Source: Streptomyces sp. NBC_00569
GTDB lineage: Bacteria > Actinomycetota > Actinomycetes > Streptomycetales > Streptomycetaceae
Direction: 5' to 3'
NCBI RefSeq assembly: GCF_036345255.1
Contig: NZ_CP107783.1
Span: 3,521,501-3,585,500, forward strand
Length of the DNA: 64,000 nucleotides
Part shown: piece after piece, positions 45,201 to 53,170 of the stretch
How the letters are laid out: the number at the start of each line of letters is the position of its first letter
Position numbering within the stretch: the first letter of the stretch is position 1
Notes under the pieces: model-generated
What the model saw: only the letters and a program-made list of their open reading frames with translations
Told to the model about the DNA's origin: nothing
Database searches by the model: none
Translations under genes and position numbers: made by a program

Positions 45201-45974
45201 GGCGGCGTCCTTGCGTTCCTTGAGCGCCGCCTCGTCCTCGACCTCGGCGCGCAGCGCACCTCGCATGCGTACGAGGTCGTCGGCGAGGAGCCGCAGCCGC
45301 GCGTCGCGGAGGTCGGCCTGGATGACGGCGGCGCGGCGCGCTACGGCGGCCTGGCGCCCGAGCGGCTTCAACTGCCGCCGCAACTCGTCCGTCAGGTCCT
45401 GCACGCGTGCGAGGTTGGCCTGCATCGCGTCCAGCTTCCGCAGCGCCTTCTCCTTGCGCTTGCGGTGCTTGAGGACACCGGCGGCCTCTTCGATGAAGGC
45501 GCGGCGCCCCATCGGGTCGGCGTGCAGCACGGAGTCGAGCTGGCCCTGGCCGACGATGACGTGCATCTCACGCCCGATACCGGAGTCGGAGAGCAACTCC
45601 TGGATGTCGAGCAGCCGGCATGTGTCGCCGTTGATCTGGTATTCGCTGCCGCCGTTGCGGAACATGATCCGCGTGATGGTGACCTCGGCGTACTCGATGG
45701 GCAGCGCGCCGTCGGAGTTGTCGATGGTCAGCGACACCTCGGCGCGGCCGAGCGGCGGGCGCCCGGTCGTGCCGGCGAAGATGACGTCCTCCATCTTGCC
45801 GCCGCGCAGCGACTTCGCACCCTGTTCGCCCATGACCCAGCTGAGGGCGTCCACGACATTGGACTTGCCCGAGCCGTTGGGGCCGACGACGCAGGTGATG
45901 CCCGGCTCGAACCGCAGTGTGGTGGCCGAGGCGAACGATTTGAACCCGCGCAGGGTCAGGGCCTTGAGGTGCAC
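42222..45974 (-). CDS. smc: Chromosome segregation ATPase SMC with expanded hinge
   Basis: Condensin ATPase of 1250 residues. The N-terminal head starts HLKALTLRGFKSFASATTLR with Walker A VGPNGSGKSNVVDAL. Two long coiled-coil arms (for example LAAEERRLKDAARAIADRRE) flank a hinge around residues 500-720. The C-terminal head has the signature LSLLSGGERSLTAVALLVS and Walker B FYVMDEVEAALDDTN. It is longer than the roughly 1190 residues usual in Streptomyces because about 75 Gly/Ala/Pro/Ser-rich residues are inserted in the middle of the hinge (about 44030-44260). The GTG start lacks alternatives with conservation. Confidence 0.95.
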   Translation of the reverse strand: MHLKALTLRGFKSFASATTLRFEPGITCVVGPNGSGKSNVVDALSWVMGEQGAKSLRGGKMEDVIFAGTTGRPPLGRAEVSLTIDNSDGALPIEYAEVTITRIMFRNGGSEYQINGDTCRLLDIQELLSDSGIGREMHVIVGQGQLDSVLHADPMGRRAFIEEAAGVLKHRKRKEKALRKLDAMQANLARVQDLTDELRRQLKPLGRQAAVARRAAVIQADLRDARLRLLADDLVRMRGALRAEVEDEAALKERKDAAEAELKKALQREALLEAEVRQLTPRLQRAQQTWYELSQLAERVRGTVSLADARVKSAMSAPAEERRGRDPEDMEREAARIREQEAELEAALEAAERALDDTVAHRADLERELAAEERRLKDAARAIADRREGLARLNGQVNAARSRAAAAQAEIDRLAAARDEARERAVAAQEEYGQLKAEVDGLDAGDAELGDRHDAARAALADAESALTAAREALTSAERKRAAVSARHDALALGLRRKDGTGALLGARDRLTGVLGPAAELLSVTPGFEVPVAAAFGAAADAIAVTTPASAAEAIRLLRKQDAGRAALLLAGEEDASGVAGGVPASSAEGSPPGGGPLGGGSADGGPEAGGDGGVAHAARGASAARAAGDGDGAGGVGSAYPGRPSRGGDGPPLVAGFVRGPSELMPAVRRLLRGIVVVGTLEDAEDLVYARPDLTAVTAEGDLLGAHFAQGGSAGAPSLLEVQASVDEAAGELTELGVRCEELAETQHSAVARRAEAAALVEELGERRRAADREKSSVAQQLGRLSGQARGAAGEAERSAAAAAKAQDALEKAVQDVEELAERLAVAEEMPADEEPDTAVRDRLAADGANARQTEMEARLQARTHEERVKGLAGRADSLDRAARAEREARARAERQRSRLRHEAAVAEAVALGARQLLAHVEVSVGRAEQERASAESAKGERERELVAERARGRDLKAELDKLTDSVHRGEVLGAEKRLRIEQLEAKALEELGVEPAGLVAEYGPQQPVPPSLPAEGEELPDDPEHPRNQPRPFVRAEQEKRLKSAERAYQQLGKVNPLALEEFAALEERHKFLSEQLEDLKKTRSDLLQVVKEVDERVEQVFTEAYRDTAREFEGVFGRLFPGGDGRLILTDPDNMLTTGVDVEARPPGKKVKRLSLLSGGERSLTAVALLVSIFKARPSPFYVMDEVEAALDDTNLQRLIRIMQELQEASQLIVITHQKRTMEVADALYGVSMQGDGVSKVISQRLR

Positions 45975-46146
45975 GCCGCCGGACTCTACCCGCCGCGTGT
46001 GTCTCACTCCATGAACCCGCGGTTTCACCCAGGAAAGTGCAGGGCACATCAGACGTTAAAGAAAGACGTCGACGCGCGGAGCATTGACGGGGCATTCGAG
46101 TGAGCGCGGTACGGGGCGGCGCATGCGGAGCGAAAAGTCAGAAAGA

Positions 46147-46168
46147 AGGGACGCGAAAGCGTCCCTTG
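46147..46168 (-). terminator. Terminator after the 67-residue coiled-coil gene
   Basis: AAGGGACGC-GAAA-GCGTCCCTT, a perfect 9-bp stem with a GAAA loop (TTTC on the minus strand). On the minus strand the following bases are rich in T (CTTTCTGACTTTTC), so this is a plausible intrinsic terminator between the small gene and smc. Confidence 0.7.
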
Positions 46169-46241
46169 CAGATCTGAGAAATCTGATCAAGCGGCTTGAT
46201 GAAAGGGCTGCCTGACCACTGGTGTCGTGTGCGGGATGTGG

Positions 46242-46445
46242 TCAGGTGAGCGCAGGCTCCGCCTGGGGTACGTCGATGCTCTCGAGGAGCGAGTCGTGAG
46301 AAGCGGCAGCCGCGAGCGCGTCGTTCTCGGACTGGATCCGAACGAGTTCGGACTCAAGGTCCTGGACGCGCTGCTGGAGCCGTCGCATCTCGGCGAGGAG
46401 TCGCGGGTCGGAACCGCCGACGTAACCGAGAAGCGCCTTTGCCAT
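46242..46445 (-). CDS. Conserved 67-residue coiled-coil protein
   Basis: Small protein MAKALLGYVGGSDPRLLAEM followed by RRLQQRVQDLESELVRIQSE, a clear heptad coiled coil, and an acidic tail ending VPQAEPALT. GGAGGACC precedes the ATG at a usable distance; longer readings have no support. It is conserved among streptomycetes between acyP and smc (recalled from genome context). No membrane or metal sites. Function unknown; the coiled coil suggests oligomerisation or binding to another coiled-coil protein. Confidence 0.78.
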   Translation of the reverse strand: MAKALLGYVGGSDPRLLAEMRRLQQRVQDLESELVRIQSENDALAAAASHDSLLESIDVPQAEPALT

Positions 46446-46826
46446 GATGGATGGTCCTCCACAATGAGTGACCGACCGAAGCGGTGTGGGTCGTGAGGGA
46501 TTCGCACCCGCGGTGCTTGGCACTCGTTGTCTTGCTGCCGTTCATACATGCCAAACAGCTAAGGTGCGCGGGGCTTCCAGAGTCTCACCAAAAAGTTTGA
46601 CGGTCAACACGATCACAGCCCGTATTGGCGGGTGCGCCCGGGGGCTCGGCACCGTGAAAACTCCGGCGCGGCCTCACTTCGGGCCCCTGGGGGCGTGGAG
46701 ATCATCCTTACTTTGCGAGCCTGCCACGACAAGCCCTTATTGGCAACCACCAGGTCATTCATGCCCGGCACAGTTGCCCGGGGCATGTCACGAACGCCTC
46801 TCGGGGCCCTGGCCTGCGCGTCCTTC
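46446..46826 (-). other. acyP to small-protein intergenic region with a hairpin
   Basis: 381 bp with no convincing gene. CATGCCC (46760-46766) and GGGCATG (46781-46787) form a stem with near-continuous inner pairing (CGG/CCG), 40 nt beyond the acyP stop, a probable acyP terminator. The part nearer the small gene is lower in GC and probably contains its promoter. Nothing else seen. Confidence 0.45.
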
Positions 46827-47108
46827 TCAGCGAATGGCGAAGTCGGCATATCCGCCGCGCGGGGCGTCCCAGATCTCCGTGACTCCGGCGACCCTCCCGG
46901 GTGTGTCGCCGTCGCGGAGCCAGTCGAGAAGGCCCTGGCAACTCTCGCGCGGCCCCTCCGCCACGACCTGGACCCGGCCGTCGTCCAAATTGAGAGCAAA
47001 GCCACTCAGGCCGCCGATCTCGAGGGCCTTGGCCCGCGTGAACCAGCGGAAACCCACACGTTGGACGCGTCCGCGCACCCAGGCGGTGATGCGTACGTCT
47101 TCGTTCAT
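46827..47108 (-). CDS. acyP: Acylphosphatase
   Basis: Enzyme of 93 residues that hydrolyses acyl phosphates. The active-site loop [16 protein letters not shown] carries the phosphate-binding Arg (GFR), and the catalytic Asn is in [18 protein letters not shown]. The usual G-x-V-Q-G-V-G has Arg in place of the second Gly; this variant also occurs in active relatives. End GGYADFAIR is family-typical. Single gene, minus strand; its ATG is about 130 bp from the divergent CAP-protein gene. Confidence 0.92.
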   Translation of the reverse strand: MNEDVRITAWVRGRVQRVGFRWFTRAKALEIGGLSGFALNLDDGRVQVVAEGPRESCQGLLDWLRDGDTPGRVAGVTEIWDAPRGGYADFAIR

Positions 47109-47242
47109 AGGGGCACGCTAACCGGCCAATTGCACTCGGAGCACTTCGCCCCCTTGCGCCTTGGGGTACCGTCCCGGACCACTGCGCCTCACTCGAACGG
47201 GTGAGTCACATTGACCACAGCGAGGACGAGGAAGGCCACAAG

Positions 47243-48337
47243 ATGGGACGCCACCGACGCTCCGACGCCGGCCGCGCCGCCACGGGTCGCGCCACGAACA
47301 GCACGGCCGGTTCGTATGCCGGGCACGACGGTACGCACGAGGCCGGGGGGACCGGCGCGTACGACGGCGCGCACGAGGACAGGTACGCCGCCGACGGATT
47401 CACCGGCCCGTACGGCACGGCGAACGGCGACCCGGGCCGGGCCTTCGACGACACCTACCCGGGCGGGCCCCGGGCCGTGTACACACCCTCCGGGAGCCCG
47501 GGCAGCGGCTCGCACCGCCGCAGGAACCGCGTCGCCAGGCCGGTGCGGACGGGACTCGTCGGAGTCTCGGCCGCCGTGGCGATGGGCGCCGTCGCGGTGA
47601 CCTCCGGGGTGATCCCCGGCCTGGACAACTACTCGCTGGGCGGCGGCGACGCCGACAAGGTGCGTGCCGCCGACTCCCCCTCGGGGCTCCAGACTCAGGG
47701 CGGGACGGACGGCAGCGCCGACCGCGCCCCGTCCTCCGCGAGCCGCAGCTCGGAGCGCTCGGGCTCTCCTTCCGCTTCCCCTTCACAATCTTCGTCGAAG
47801 CCTTCTTCCACCCCGTCGAAGAAGGCGTCACCGAGCAAGTCCTCCAGTTCCGGTTCTGACGGCAAGGCGACCTCGCCGAGGACCGCGACCCCGTCGAAGA
47901 CCGCCACCACGAAGCCGAAGCCCCCGGTGGCCGCGCCCAGCCTGAAGGCCCCGTCCGGCGAGGCGTCGGCCGAGGCCCAGGTGCTCGCGCTGGTCAACAC
48001 CGAGCGGGCCAAGGTCGGCTGCAGCCCGGTGACCGCGGACAGCGGCCTCGCCTCCCTCGCCGGGAACTTCAGCGCGGACATGGCGGCGCGCGGCTTCTTC
48101 GACCACACGGACCCGGACGGTGCAACGCCCTGGGACCGCGCGAAGAAGGCCGGTATAACGGACCTCGGCGGCGAGAACATAGCCCGCGGCCAGGCCAACG
48201 CCCAGTCCGTCATGGACTCCTGGATGAACAGCCCCGGCCACCGCGCGAACATCCTCAACTGCGACTACAAGACGCTGGGTGTCGGCGTGCACTTCGGGTC
48301 GGGCGGCCCGTGGTGGACGCAGGACTTCGGCTTCTGA
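47243..48337 (+). CDS. Membrane-anchored CAP/SCP-domain protein
   Basis: Protein of 364 residues. A hydrophilic Gly/Thr/Asp-rich cytoplasmic segment (about 1-95) with MGRHRRSDAGRAATG start leads to one membrane helix, VGVSAAVAMGAVAVTSGVIP (about 105-125), then a Ser/Lys/Pro-rich wall-spanning linker of 110 residues. The C-terminal CAP domain (about 240-364) has HTDPDGATPWDRAKKAG, GGENIARGQ and SPGHRANILNCDYKTLGVGV. A longer start 14 codons upstream is possible; AGGAAGG favours this one. The extracellular role is unknown; CAP proteins bind lipids or act on cell walls in other bacteria. Confidence 0.86.
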   Translation: MGRHRRSDAGRAATGRATNSTAGSYAGHDGTHEAGGTGAYDGAHEDRYAADGFTGPYGTANGDPGRAFDDTYPGGPRAVYTPSGSPGSGSHRRRNRVARPVRTGLVGVSAAVAMGAVAVTSGVIPGLDNYSLGGGDADKVRAADSPSGLQTQGGTDGSADRAPSSASRSSERSGSPSASPSQSSSKPSSTPSKKASPSKSSSSGSDGKATSPRTATPSKTATTKPKPPVAAPSLKAPSGEASAEAQVLALVNTERAKVGCSPVTADSGLASLAGNFSADMAARGFFDHTDPDGATPWDRAKKAGITDLGGENIARGQANAQSVMDSWMNSPGHRANILNCDYKTLGVGVHFGSGGPWWTQDFGF

Positions 48338-48352
48338 CGCCGGGAACGCGCA

Positions 48353-48367
48353 CTAACCATGGGTTAG
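48353..48367. promoter_or_regulatory. Palindrome upstream of the HxlR gene
   Basis: CTAACC-ATG-GGTTAG, a perfect 6-bp inverted repeat with a 3-nt centre, 42 bp before the HxlR start and 15 bp after the CAP-protein stop. TACGCT at 48398-48403 may be a -10 with transcription beginning at the ATG. Position fits autoregulation by HxlR, whose family often binds its own promoter. Confidence 0.55.
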
Positions 48368-48409
48368 CGCACCCCTGAGGTTCGCGCTGTGCCGGAGTAC
48401 GCTTGCCGC

Positions 48410-48802
48410 ATGGAATCGAGCGGCGGCGACCTCGCGTACGACGTGTTCTCCCGGCAGTGCCCGTCCCGCGGCACCCTCGAGCACGTGACGGGCCGCTGGG
48501 GTGCGCTCACGCTCGGGGCGCTGCACGAGGGCAGCTTCCGCTTCAACGAACTGCGGCGCCGGGTGGACGGCGTGAGCGAGAAGATGCTGTCGCAGACCCT
48601 GCACGCACTGGAGCGCGACGGCCTCGTGCACCGTGAGGCCCAGCCGACCAACCCGCCGCGCGTGGACTACGAGCTGACGCCGCTCGGGCGCGAGATCTCC
48701 GAACGGCTGCTGGCCCTCATCCAGTTCGTCGAGGGCCGGATGGACGACGTGCTCGCCTCGCGTTCCCGCTACGACGCGGACGGGGCGCGCGGCGGGCGCT
48801 GA
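48410..48802 (+). CDS. HxlR-family winged-helix regulator
   Basis: Small MarR/HxlR-type transcription factor of 130 residues. HxlR hallmarks: [40 protein letters not shown] (helix 2), [20 protein letters not shown] (recognition helix) and [18 protein letters not shown]. The N-terminal Cys (RQCPSR) is a potential redox or aldehyde sensor as in other HxlR proteins. The ATG has no ribosome site, so the mRNA may be leaderless. The 3' end overlaps convergent mutM by 34 bp. No divergent oxidoreductase is present, so its regulon is unclear. Confidence 0.9.
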   Translation: MESSGGDLAYDVFSRQCPSRGTLEHVTGRWGALTLGALHEGSFRFNELRRRVDGVSEKMLSQTLHALERDGLVHREAQPTNPPRVDYELTPLGREISERLLALIQFVEGRMDDVLASRSRYDADGARGGR

Positions 48803-49635
48803 CAGCGCGGGCAGAAGTAGCTGGAACGGTTCATCCAGGGGCGCCGGCGAATGATCGTGCCACAGCGCCGGCAGGGCTCGCCCTCGCGCCCGTAGGCGTC
48901 GAGCGAGCGGTCGAAGTAGCCGGACTCGCCGTTCACATTCACGTAGAGGCTGTCGAAGCTGGTGCCGCCGACGGCGAGGGCCGCGTTCATCACGTCCCGT
49001 ACGTGGCCGAGGAGTTCGGCCGTGCGCGGGCGCGTGAAGCCGGTGGTCGGACGCTCGTAGTGGAGCCGCGAGCGCCAGAGCGCCTCGTCCGCGTAGATGT
49101 TGCCGACGCCGCTGATCAGGGACTGGTCGAGCAGGGCCCGCTTGATGGTCGTACGGCGCCTGCGCAGCGCCTCGTGGAACGCCGCGTCGTCGAACTTCGG
49201 GTCCAGCGGGTCGCGCGCGATGTGCGCGATGACGTCCGGCAGCCCGTCGGGGCCCGTCTCGTGCAGCGAGAGGCCGCCGAAGGTGCGCTGGTCGATGAAG
49301 CGCAGCTCCGTACCCAGGTCGTCGGCGAAGCGGACGCGGATGCGCAGATGCTTCTCGTCCGGCGCCTCGGCCGGCTGCACCAGGAGCTGTCCGCTCATGC
49401 CGAGGTGCGCGAGGATCGCGCCACCCGTCGGCTCCAGCGGAAGCCACAGATACTTCCCACGCCGCTCGGGTACGCCGATGCGCTGGTCCTTCAGCCGGTT
49501 CGCGAAGTCCTCGCCGCCCCCGAGGTGACGGCGCACGGCGCGCGGGTGCAGGACCTCCACGTCGGCGACGGTGCGGTGGGCGACCCAGCGCTCGAGTCCG
49601 CGCCGTACGACCTCGACCTCGGGCAGCTCGGGCAC
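48769..49635 (-). CDS. mutM: Formamidopyrimidine-DNA glycosylase MutM
   Basis: Base-excision-repair enzyme of 288 residues removing 8-oxoguanine and FaPy lesions, with AP-lyase activity. Catalytic Pro and Glu start the protein ([14 protein letters not shown]); the beta-Lys is in [26 protein letters not shown] and [15 protein letters not shown] form the H2TH domain; the zinc finger is [10 protein letters not shown] ... SSYFCPRCQ. The 3' end overlaps the convergent HxlR gene. It follows rnc after a strong terminator, so transcribed separately. Confidence 0.96.
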   Translation of the reverse strand: MPELPEVEVVRRGLERWVAHRTVADVEVLHPRAVRRHLGGGEDFANRLKDQRIGVPERRGKYLWLPLEPTGGAILAHLGMSGQLLVQPAEAPDEKHLRIRVRFADDLGTELRFIDQRTFGGLSLHETGPDGLPDVIAHIARDPLDPKFDDAAFHEALRRRRTTIKRALLDQSLISGVGNIYADEALWRSRLHYERPTTGFTRPRTAELLGHVRDVMNAALAVGGTSFDSLYVNVNGESGYFDRSLDAYGREGEPCRRCGTIIRRRPWMNRSSYFCPRCQRPPRAPSAS

Positions 49636-49679
49636 GTTGTCTCCTTGTGAGGGCTCTGAAAGCTCAGATGCGAAACGAA

Positions 49680-49713
49680 CGGTGCCGACCGTCCCTCAGG
49701 ACGGTCGGCACCG
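49680..49713 (-). terminator. Terminator between rnc and mutM
   Basis: Perfect 15-bp stem, left arm 49680-49694 ending GACCGTCC, right arm 49699-49713 starting GGACGGTC, loop CTCA, 20 nt beyond the rnc stop. On the minus strand the tail is GTTCGTTTCG. Strong intrinsic-type terminator. Confidence 0.8.
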
Positions 49714-49732
49714 GACAGTTCGGATGCGGGCG

Positions 49733-50533
49733 TCAGGCAGACGCCGAGGAGGAGTCGGCGTTCCCCTCGGCTGCCACGGTGGCGTCGACGGCATCAGCCG
49801 TCTTCGCCGCCTCGGCGCGCTCGTCGGCAGCCGCGCGGATCGCGCGCCATGCCGATTCAGCGGCCTGCTGCTCCGCTTCCTTCTTGCTGCGGCCGGTGCC
49901 GGTGCCGTACGAGACGCCTCCGACGCGGGCGGCAGCAGTAAAGGTCTTCTCGTGGTCGGGGCCGGTCTCCGAGACCAGGTACTCGGGAACGCCGAGCCCC
50001 TCGGTCGCGGTGAGCTCCTGGAGACTGGTCTTCCAGTCCAGGCCCGCACCCAGATTCGAGGACTTCTCGATCAGGGGATCGAAGAGACGGTGGACGAGTT
50101 CGCCCGCCGCGTCCAGACCCTGGTCGAGATAGACGGCGCCGATCACCGCTTCAAGCGTGTCGGCGAGGATGGACGCCTTGTCCCGCCCGCCCGTGCCCTC
50201 TTCGCCCCGGCCGAGCCGGATGAAGGAGCCCAGGTCGAGCCCACGGCTGACCTCCGCAAGTGCACGCGAATTGACCACCGCGGCCCGCAACTTGGCCAGC
50301 TGGCCTTCGGGCAGGTCGGGGTGGGTGGTGTACAGCGTGTCCGTGACGACGAGGCCGAGCACGGAGTCCCCGAGGAACTCGAGCCGCTCGTTCGTCGGGA
50401 GACCGCCGTTCTCGTACGCGTACGAGCGGTGGGTCAGTGCACGCACCAGAAGGGCGGACTCGAGCTTGTACCCGAGCCGCCCTTCCAGAAGCGTGTGGGA
50501 CGAGGCATTGTCCGTCTTGTTCGACTCAGACAT
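49733..50533 (-). CDS. rnc: Ribonuclease III
   Basis: Double-stranded-RNA endonuclease of 266 residues for rRNA and mRNA processing; in Streptomyces it is also AbsB, required for antibiotic gene expression. [20 protein letters not shown] is the signature with catalytic Glu/Asp; [19 protein letters not shown] holds the second metal site. A dsRNA-binding domain follows ([38 protein letters not shown]). The C-terminal 30 residues are Ala/Asp/Glu-rich. Start [12 protein letters not shown] chosen from family length; rpmF ends 19 bp upstream, giving the usual DUF177-rpmF-rnc operon. Confidence 0.96.
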   Translation of the reverse strand: MSESNKTDNASSHTLLEGRLGYKLESALLVRALTHRSYAYENGGLPTNERLEFLGDSVLGLVVTDTLYTTHPDLPEGQLAKLRAAVVNSRALAEVSRGLDLGSFIRLGRGEEGTGGRDKASILADTLEAVIGAVYLDQGLDAAGELVHRLFDPLIEKSSNLGAGLDWKTSLQELTATEGLGVPEYLVSETGPDHEKTFTAAARVGGVSYGTGTGRSKKEAEQQAAESAWRAIRAAADERAEAAKTADAVDATVAAEGNADSSSASA

Positions 50534-50552
50534 TGCGCCTCTCACCAGCCGC

Positions 50553-50726
50553 TCAGACCTCGAGGACCTGGCGCTTGTTGTAAGTGCCGCAAGCCGGGCA
50601 CGCGATGTGCTGCAGCTTGGGCTCGTGGCAGCGCTCGCACGCAACCAGGGTGGGGACCGCAGCCTTCCACTGCGACCGGCGGTGGCGCGTGTTGCTGCGC
50701 GACATCTTCCGCTTCGGAACAGCCAC
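50553..50726 (-). CDS. rpmF: 50S ribosomal protein L32
   Basis: 57-residue L32: [20 protein letters not shown] then a zinc ribbon [20 protein letters not shown]. The four Cys make this the zinc-binding (C+) form; streptomycetes keep zinc-free spare copies elsewhere under Zur. GTG start with AGGAGAAGTAGCC upstream. Lies 2 bp after the DUF177 stop and 19 bp before rnc. Confidence 0.95.
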   Translation of the reverse strand: MAVPKRKMSRSNTRHRRSQWKAAVPTLVACERCHEPKLQHIACPACGTYNKRQVLEV

Positions 50727-50728
50727 GG

Positions 50729-51364
50729 CTACTTCTCCTGCTTCTCGTCGACGCCAGCTTCGGCGCCGCTCATCTCGTCCTTCTCGCCGTCCTGGATGGT
50801 CCCGGCGAGTCCCTGCAGTGCCGCCCAACGGATGTCGACGGCGTCGTGGTGGTGGTCCGGATCGTCCGCGAGCCGAGCTCCGCACTGGGAGCACAGACCC
50901 GGGCAGTCGTCCTGGCACACCGGCTGCATCGGCAGTGCGAGCACCACCGCATCACGCAGCACAGGCTCGAGGTCGAACAAGCCGTCCTCGAGAAAGAGCA
51001 TGTCCTCGTCTTCCTCGGCGTCGTCGGCCGGTTCCGCGGTGCGGCCCCGGTCGTCGGCGTCAGGGTACGAGAACATCTCCTGGAAGTCCGCGTCGACCTC
51101 GAGGCCGAGCGGCTCCAGACACCTTACGCACTCCCCCTGAGCCGATGCACGGGCGGTGCCTGTGACAAGCACCCCTTCCATGACCGACTCGAGGCGGACC
51201 TCGAGCTCCACCGGCGCGCCTTCCGGCACTCCGATGACCCCTTCGATACCGAAGTCCTTGGGGGCGTCGACCGTGCGGGTCAGCCGCTGCTGGGCACCAG
51301 GACGCCGTCCCAGCTCGTGCGTATCGAACACGAGAGGGTTGCGGTGGTCGAGGTGCGTACTCAG
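50729..51364 (-). CDS. DUF177 / YceD-family protein
   Basis: Protein of about 211 residues in the family linked to 23S rRNA accumulation and L32 genes. [20 protein letters not shown] is the expected N-terminus; [20 protein letters not shown] and [20 protein letters not shown] are the Cys-containing motifs, and an acidic region lies between. No ATG or GTG sits at the expected start: the codon is CTG, with AGGA 6 nt upstream. A GTG 46 codons farther upstream is possible but adds unconserved residues. Always upstream of rpmF, as here. Confidence 0.85.
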   Translation of the reverse strand: MSTHLDHRNPLVFDTHELGRRPGAQQRLTRTVDAPKDFGIEGVIGVPEGAPVELEVRLESVMEGVLVTGTARASAQGECVRCLEPLGLEVDADFQEMFSYPDADDRGRTAEPADDAEEDEDMLFLEDGLFDLEPVLRDAVVLALPMQPVCQDDCPGLCSQCGARLADDPDHHHDAVDIRWAALQGLAGTIQDGEKDEMSGAEAGVDEKQEK

Positions 51365-51516
51365 GGCTGGTCCTGCTTTCGGTCTTCGATGCTCAGGTTG
51401 TTCAAGCTGCTCAAGGGGATCGCTGTCCCGAATGAACCCGGGCAGCTGTGATCGCGGACGTACGCGCGACCGAAGAACCAGGATACTGGACCTTTCGCTC
51501 ACGGCCCAATCCGGAG

Positions 51517-52587
51517 TCAGCGTCCCTGTTCGTACTGCCTCAGCTGCTCCGTGCTGATCATGCTCGTGTCGAAGAGGCTGGTCTCGTCGAGCGCCGCAGG
51601 CTCGTGCGCCGCCTGCGGCTGCGCATAGCCCGCCTGGGCCTGGTCGTAGCCCTGCTGCTGGTGCTGCTGGTAGGCGTACGGGTCCTGCTGCTGGTACGCG
51701 TACGGGTCCTGCTGGTACACCGCGTACGGGTCCTGCTGGCCGTAGGGCTGCTGCTGGTAGCCGTACATGTCCTGCTGCGGGTCCTGCTGCTGGGCGTACA
51801 CCGGCTGCTGGGTCTGCTGGGCCGGGATCTGCGGGGCCTGGGGGATCTCCCGCTCCGGCTCGGCGGGGGCGTTGCCGATCTCCGCGAGACCGGCGAGGTA
51901 GTCGGCGTCGCTGGTGTGCTGGGCGCCCGTGCCGTCGCCGAGGGTGCCGAGCTCGTCGCTGGCGACCCGGCCCTGGAGCGTGTGCCGGCCACGGCCGACC
52001 GCCTCCAGGGTCTTGGCGAGGACCGCCTCGAAGGCGCCGAGCTTCACGTCGACGTACGAGTCTGCGTCGCGGCGCAGGGTCTCGGGGTCGTGGCTGCGCT
52101 CAGGGGCGTCCTCGTCCTCGTAGCCCTGGTCGTCGACGCCCGGGCCGGTGCCGAGGAGCTTCTCGCGGCCGCGGCCCACGGAGCCGAGGGTCTTGGTGAG
52201 GACGACCTCGAAGTTGGCGAGCTTGGAGTCGACGTAGTCGTCGGCCTCCGCCCGGATCTCCTCGGCCTCCTTGCGGGCCTCGGCGAGGATCCGCTCCCCT
52301 TCGTCCTGGGAACGGCGCGCGACCTCGGTGTCGGAGATCAGCGAACCGCGCTCGGCGTGCGCCGTCTCGATGATCCGCTCGGCCTCCTGGCGGGCCTGCT
52401 CGACCATCTGCGCGCGCCCGCCGATCAGCTCCTCGGCCTGCGCGAGGGAGCCGGGCAGTGCCTGGCGCACCTCTTCGAGCATCGCGAGCAGGTCGGCGCG
52501 ATTGACCACACACGAGGCCGACATGGGCATGGACCGGGCATTGCCGACCGCGGCGACGATCTCGTCGATCTTCTTCTGCACGTCCAC
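51517..52587 (-). CDS. Coiled-coil cell-division-type protein with Q/Y-rich tail
   Basis: Protein of 356 residues starting MDVQKKIDEIVAAVGNARSM, with a helical domain and coiled coil (AQMVEQARQEAERIIETAHA, EGERILAEARKEAEEIRAEA). Two similar repeats follow: DDYVDSKLANFEVVLTKTLG and DSYVDVKLGAFEAVLAKTLE. The last 120 residues are rich in Gln, Tyr, Pro and Asp with tandem QQDPYAYQ units. Annotated in relatives as a DivIVA/ATP-synthase-b-like protein. It is upstream of the DUF177 gene with 152 bp between. Probably a cytoskeletal or membrane-associated polymer former; role unproven. Confidence 0.82.
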   Translation of the reverse strand: MDVQKKIDEIVAAVGNARSMPMSASCVVNRADLLAMLEEVRQALPGSLAQAEELIGGRAQMVEQARQEAERIIETAHAERGSLISDTEVARRSQDEGERILAEARKEAEEIRAEADDYVDSKLANFEVVLTKTLGSVGRGREKLLGTGPGVDDQGYEDEDAPERSHDPETLRRDADSYVDVKLGAFEAVLAKTLEAVGRGRHTLQGRVASDELGTLGDGTGAQHTSDADYLAGLAEIGNAPAEPEREIPQAPQIPAQQTQQPVYAQQQDPQQDMYGYQQQPYGQQDPYAVYQQDPYAYQQQDPYAYQQHQQQGYDQAQAGYAQPQAAHEPAALDETSLFDTSMISTEQLRQYEQGR

Positions 52588-52660
52588 CGTGTGCTCGCCA
52601 CTCTCTACAGGGGTGTTGGAGACGGACGGAACGACTGTACGGCCAACTGGCGCCCTGATG

Positions 52661-53170
52661 TCACTTCTTGGGGAGGCGCTGGGTGAGCGCCTCGAAGACC
52701 ACCGGCGGCACCAGGTGGGAGACGTCGCCGCCCCAGGCCGCGACCTCCTTCACCAGGGACGAGGAGAGGAAGCTGTACGTCGGGTTGGTGGGGACGAAGA
52801 GGGTCTCCACGCCCGTGAGGCCGTTGTTCATCTGGGCCATCTGCAGCTCGTAGTCGAAGTCGCTGACGGCGCGCAGGCCCTTCACGATGGCCGGGATGTC
52901 GCGCTGCTTGCAGAAGTCGACGAGCAGTCCGTGGAACGACTCGACCTCCACGTTGCCGAACTCGGCGGTGACCTCGCGGATCAGCTCGATCCGCTCCTCG
53001 ATCTCGAAGAGGCCCTTCTTCGACTGGTTGATCATCACCGCGACGTGCACGACGTCGTACAGCTTGGACGCTCGGCCGATGATGTCGAGGTGGCCATTGG
53101 TGATGGGGTCGAACGACCCCGGACAGACGGCGCGGCGCAACGTGAGTTCCTCGCTCTCCGGTCCGGTCAC
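52661..53170 (-). CDS. coaD: Phosphopantetheine adenylyltransferase CoaD
   Basis: Penultimate step of coenzyme A synthesis: 4'-phosphopantetheine plus ATP gives dephospho-CoA. 169 residues. The T/HxGH motif is [34 protein letters not shown] and [20 protein letters not shown] are typical. The GTG has GAGGAAG 6 nt upstream and overlaps the rsmD stop (GTGA), so the two are coupled. Standard hexameric enzyme. Confidence 0.96.
   Translation of the reverse strand: MTGPESEELTLRRAVCPGSFDPITNGHLDIIGRASKLYDVVHVAVMINQSKKGLFEIEERIELIREVTAEFGNVEVESFHGLLVDFCKQRDIPAIVKGLRAVSDFDYELQMAQMNNGLTGVETLFVPTNPTYSFLSSSLVKEVAAWGGDVSHLVPPVVFEALTQRLPKK

Noticed and set aside
46468..47121. Plus-strand frame across the acyP region
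   Set aside because: Antisense to acyP and to non-coding DNA, with no conserved feature.
51580..51840. Repeats in the Q/Y-rich coding tail considered as a CRISPR or tandem DNA repeat
   Set aside because: Units are short, unequal and in frame; they are codon repeats for QQDPYAYQ-like peptides, not a CRISPR array.
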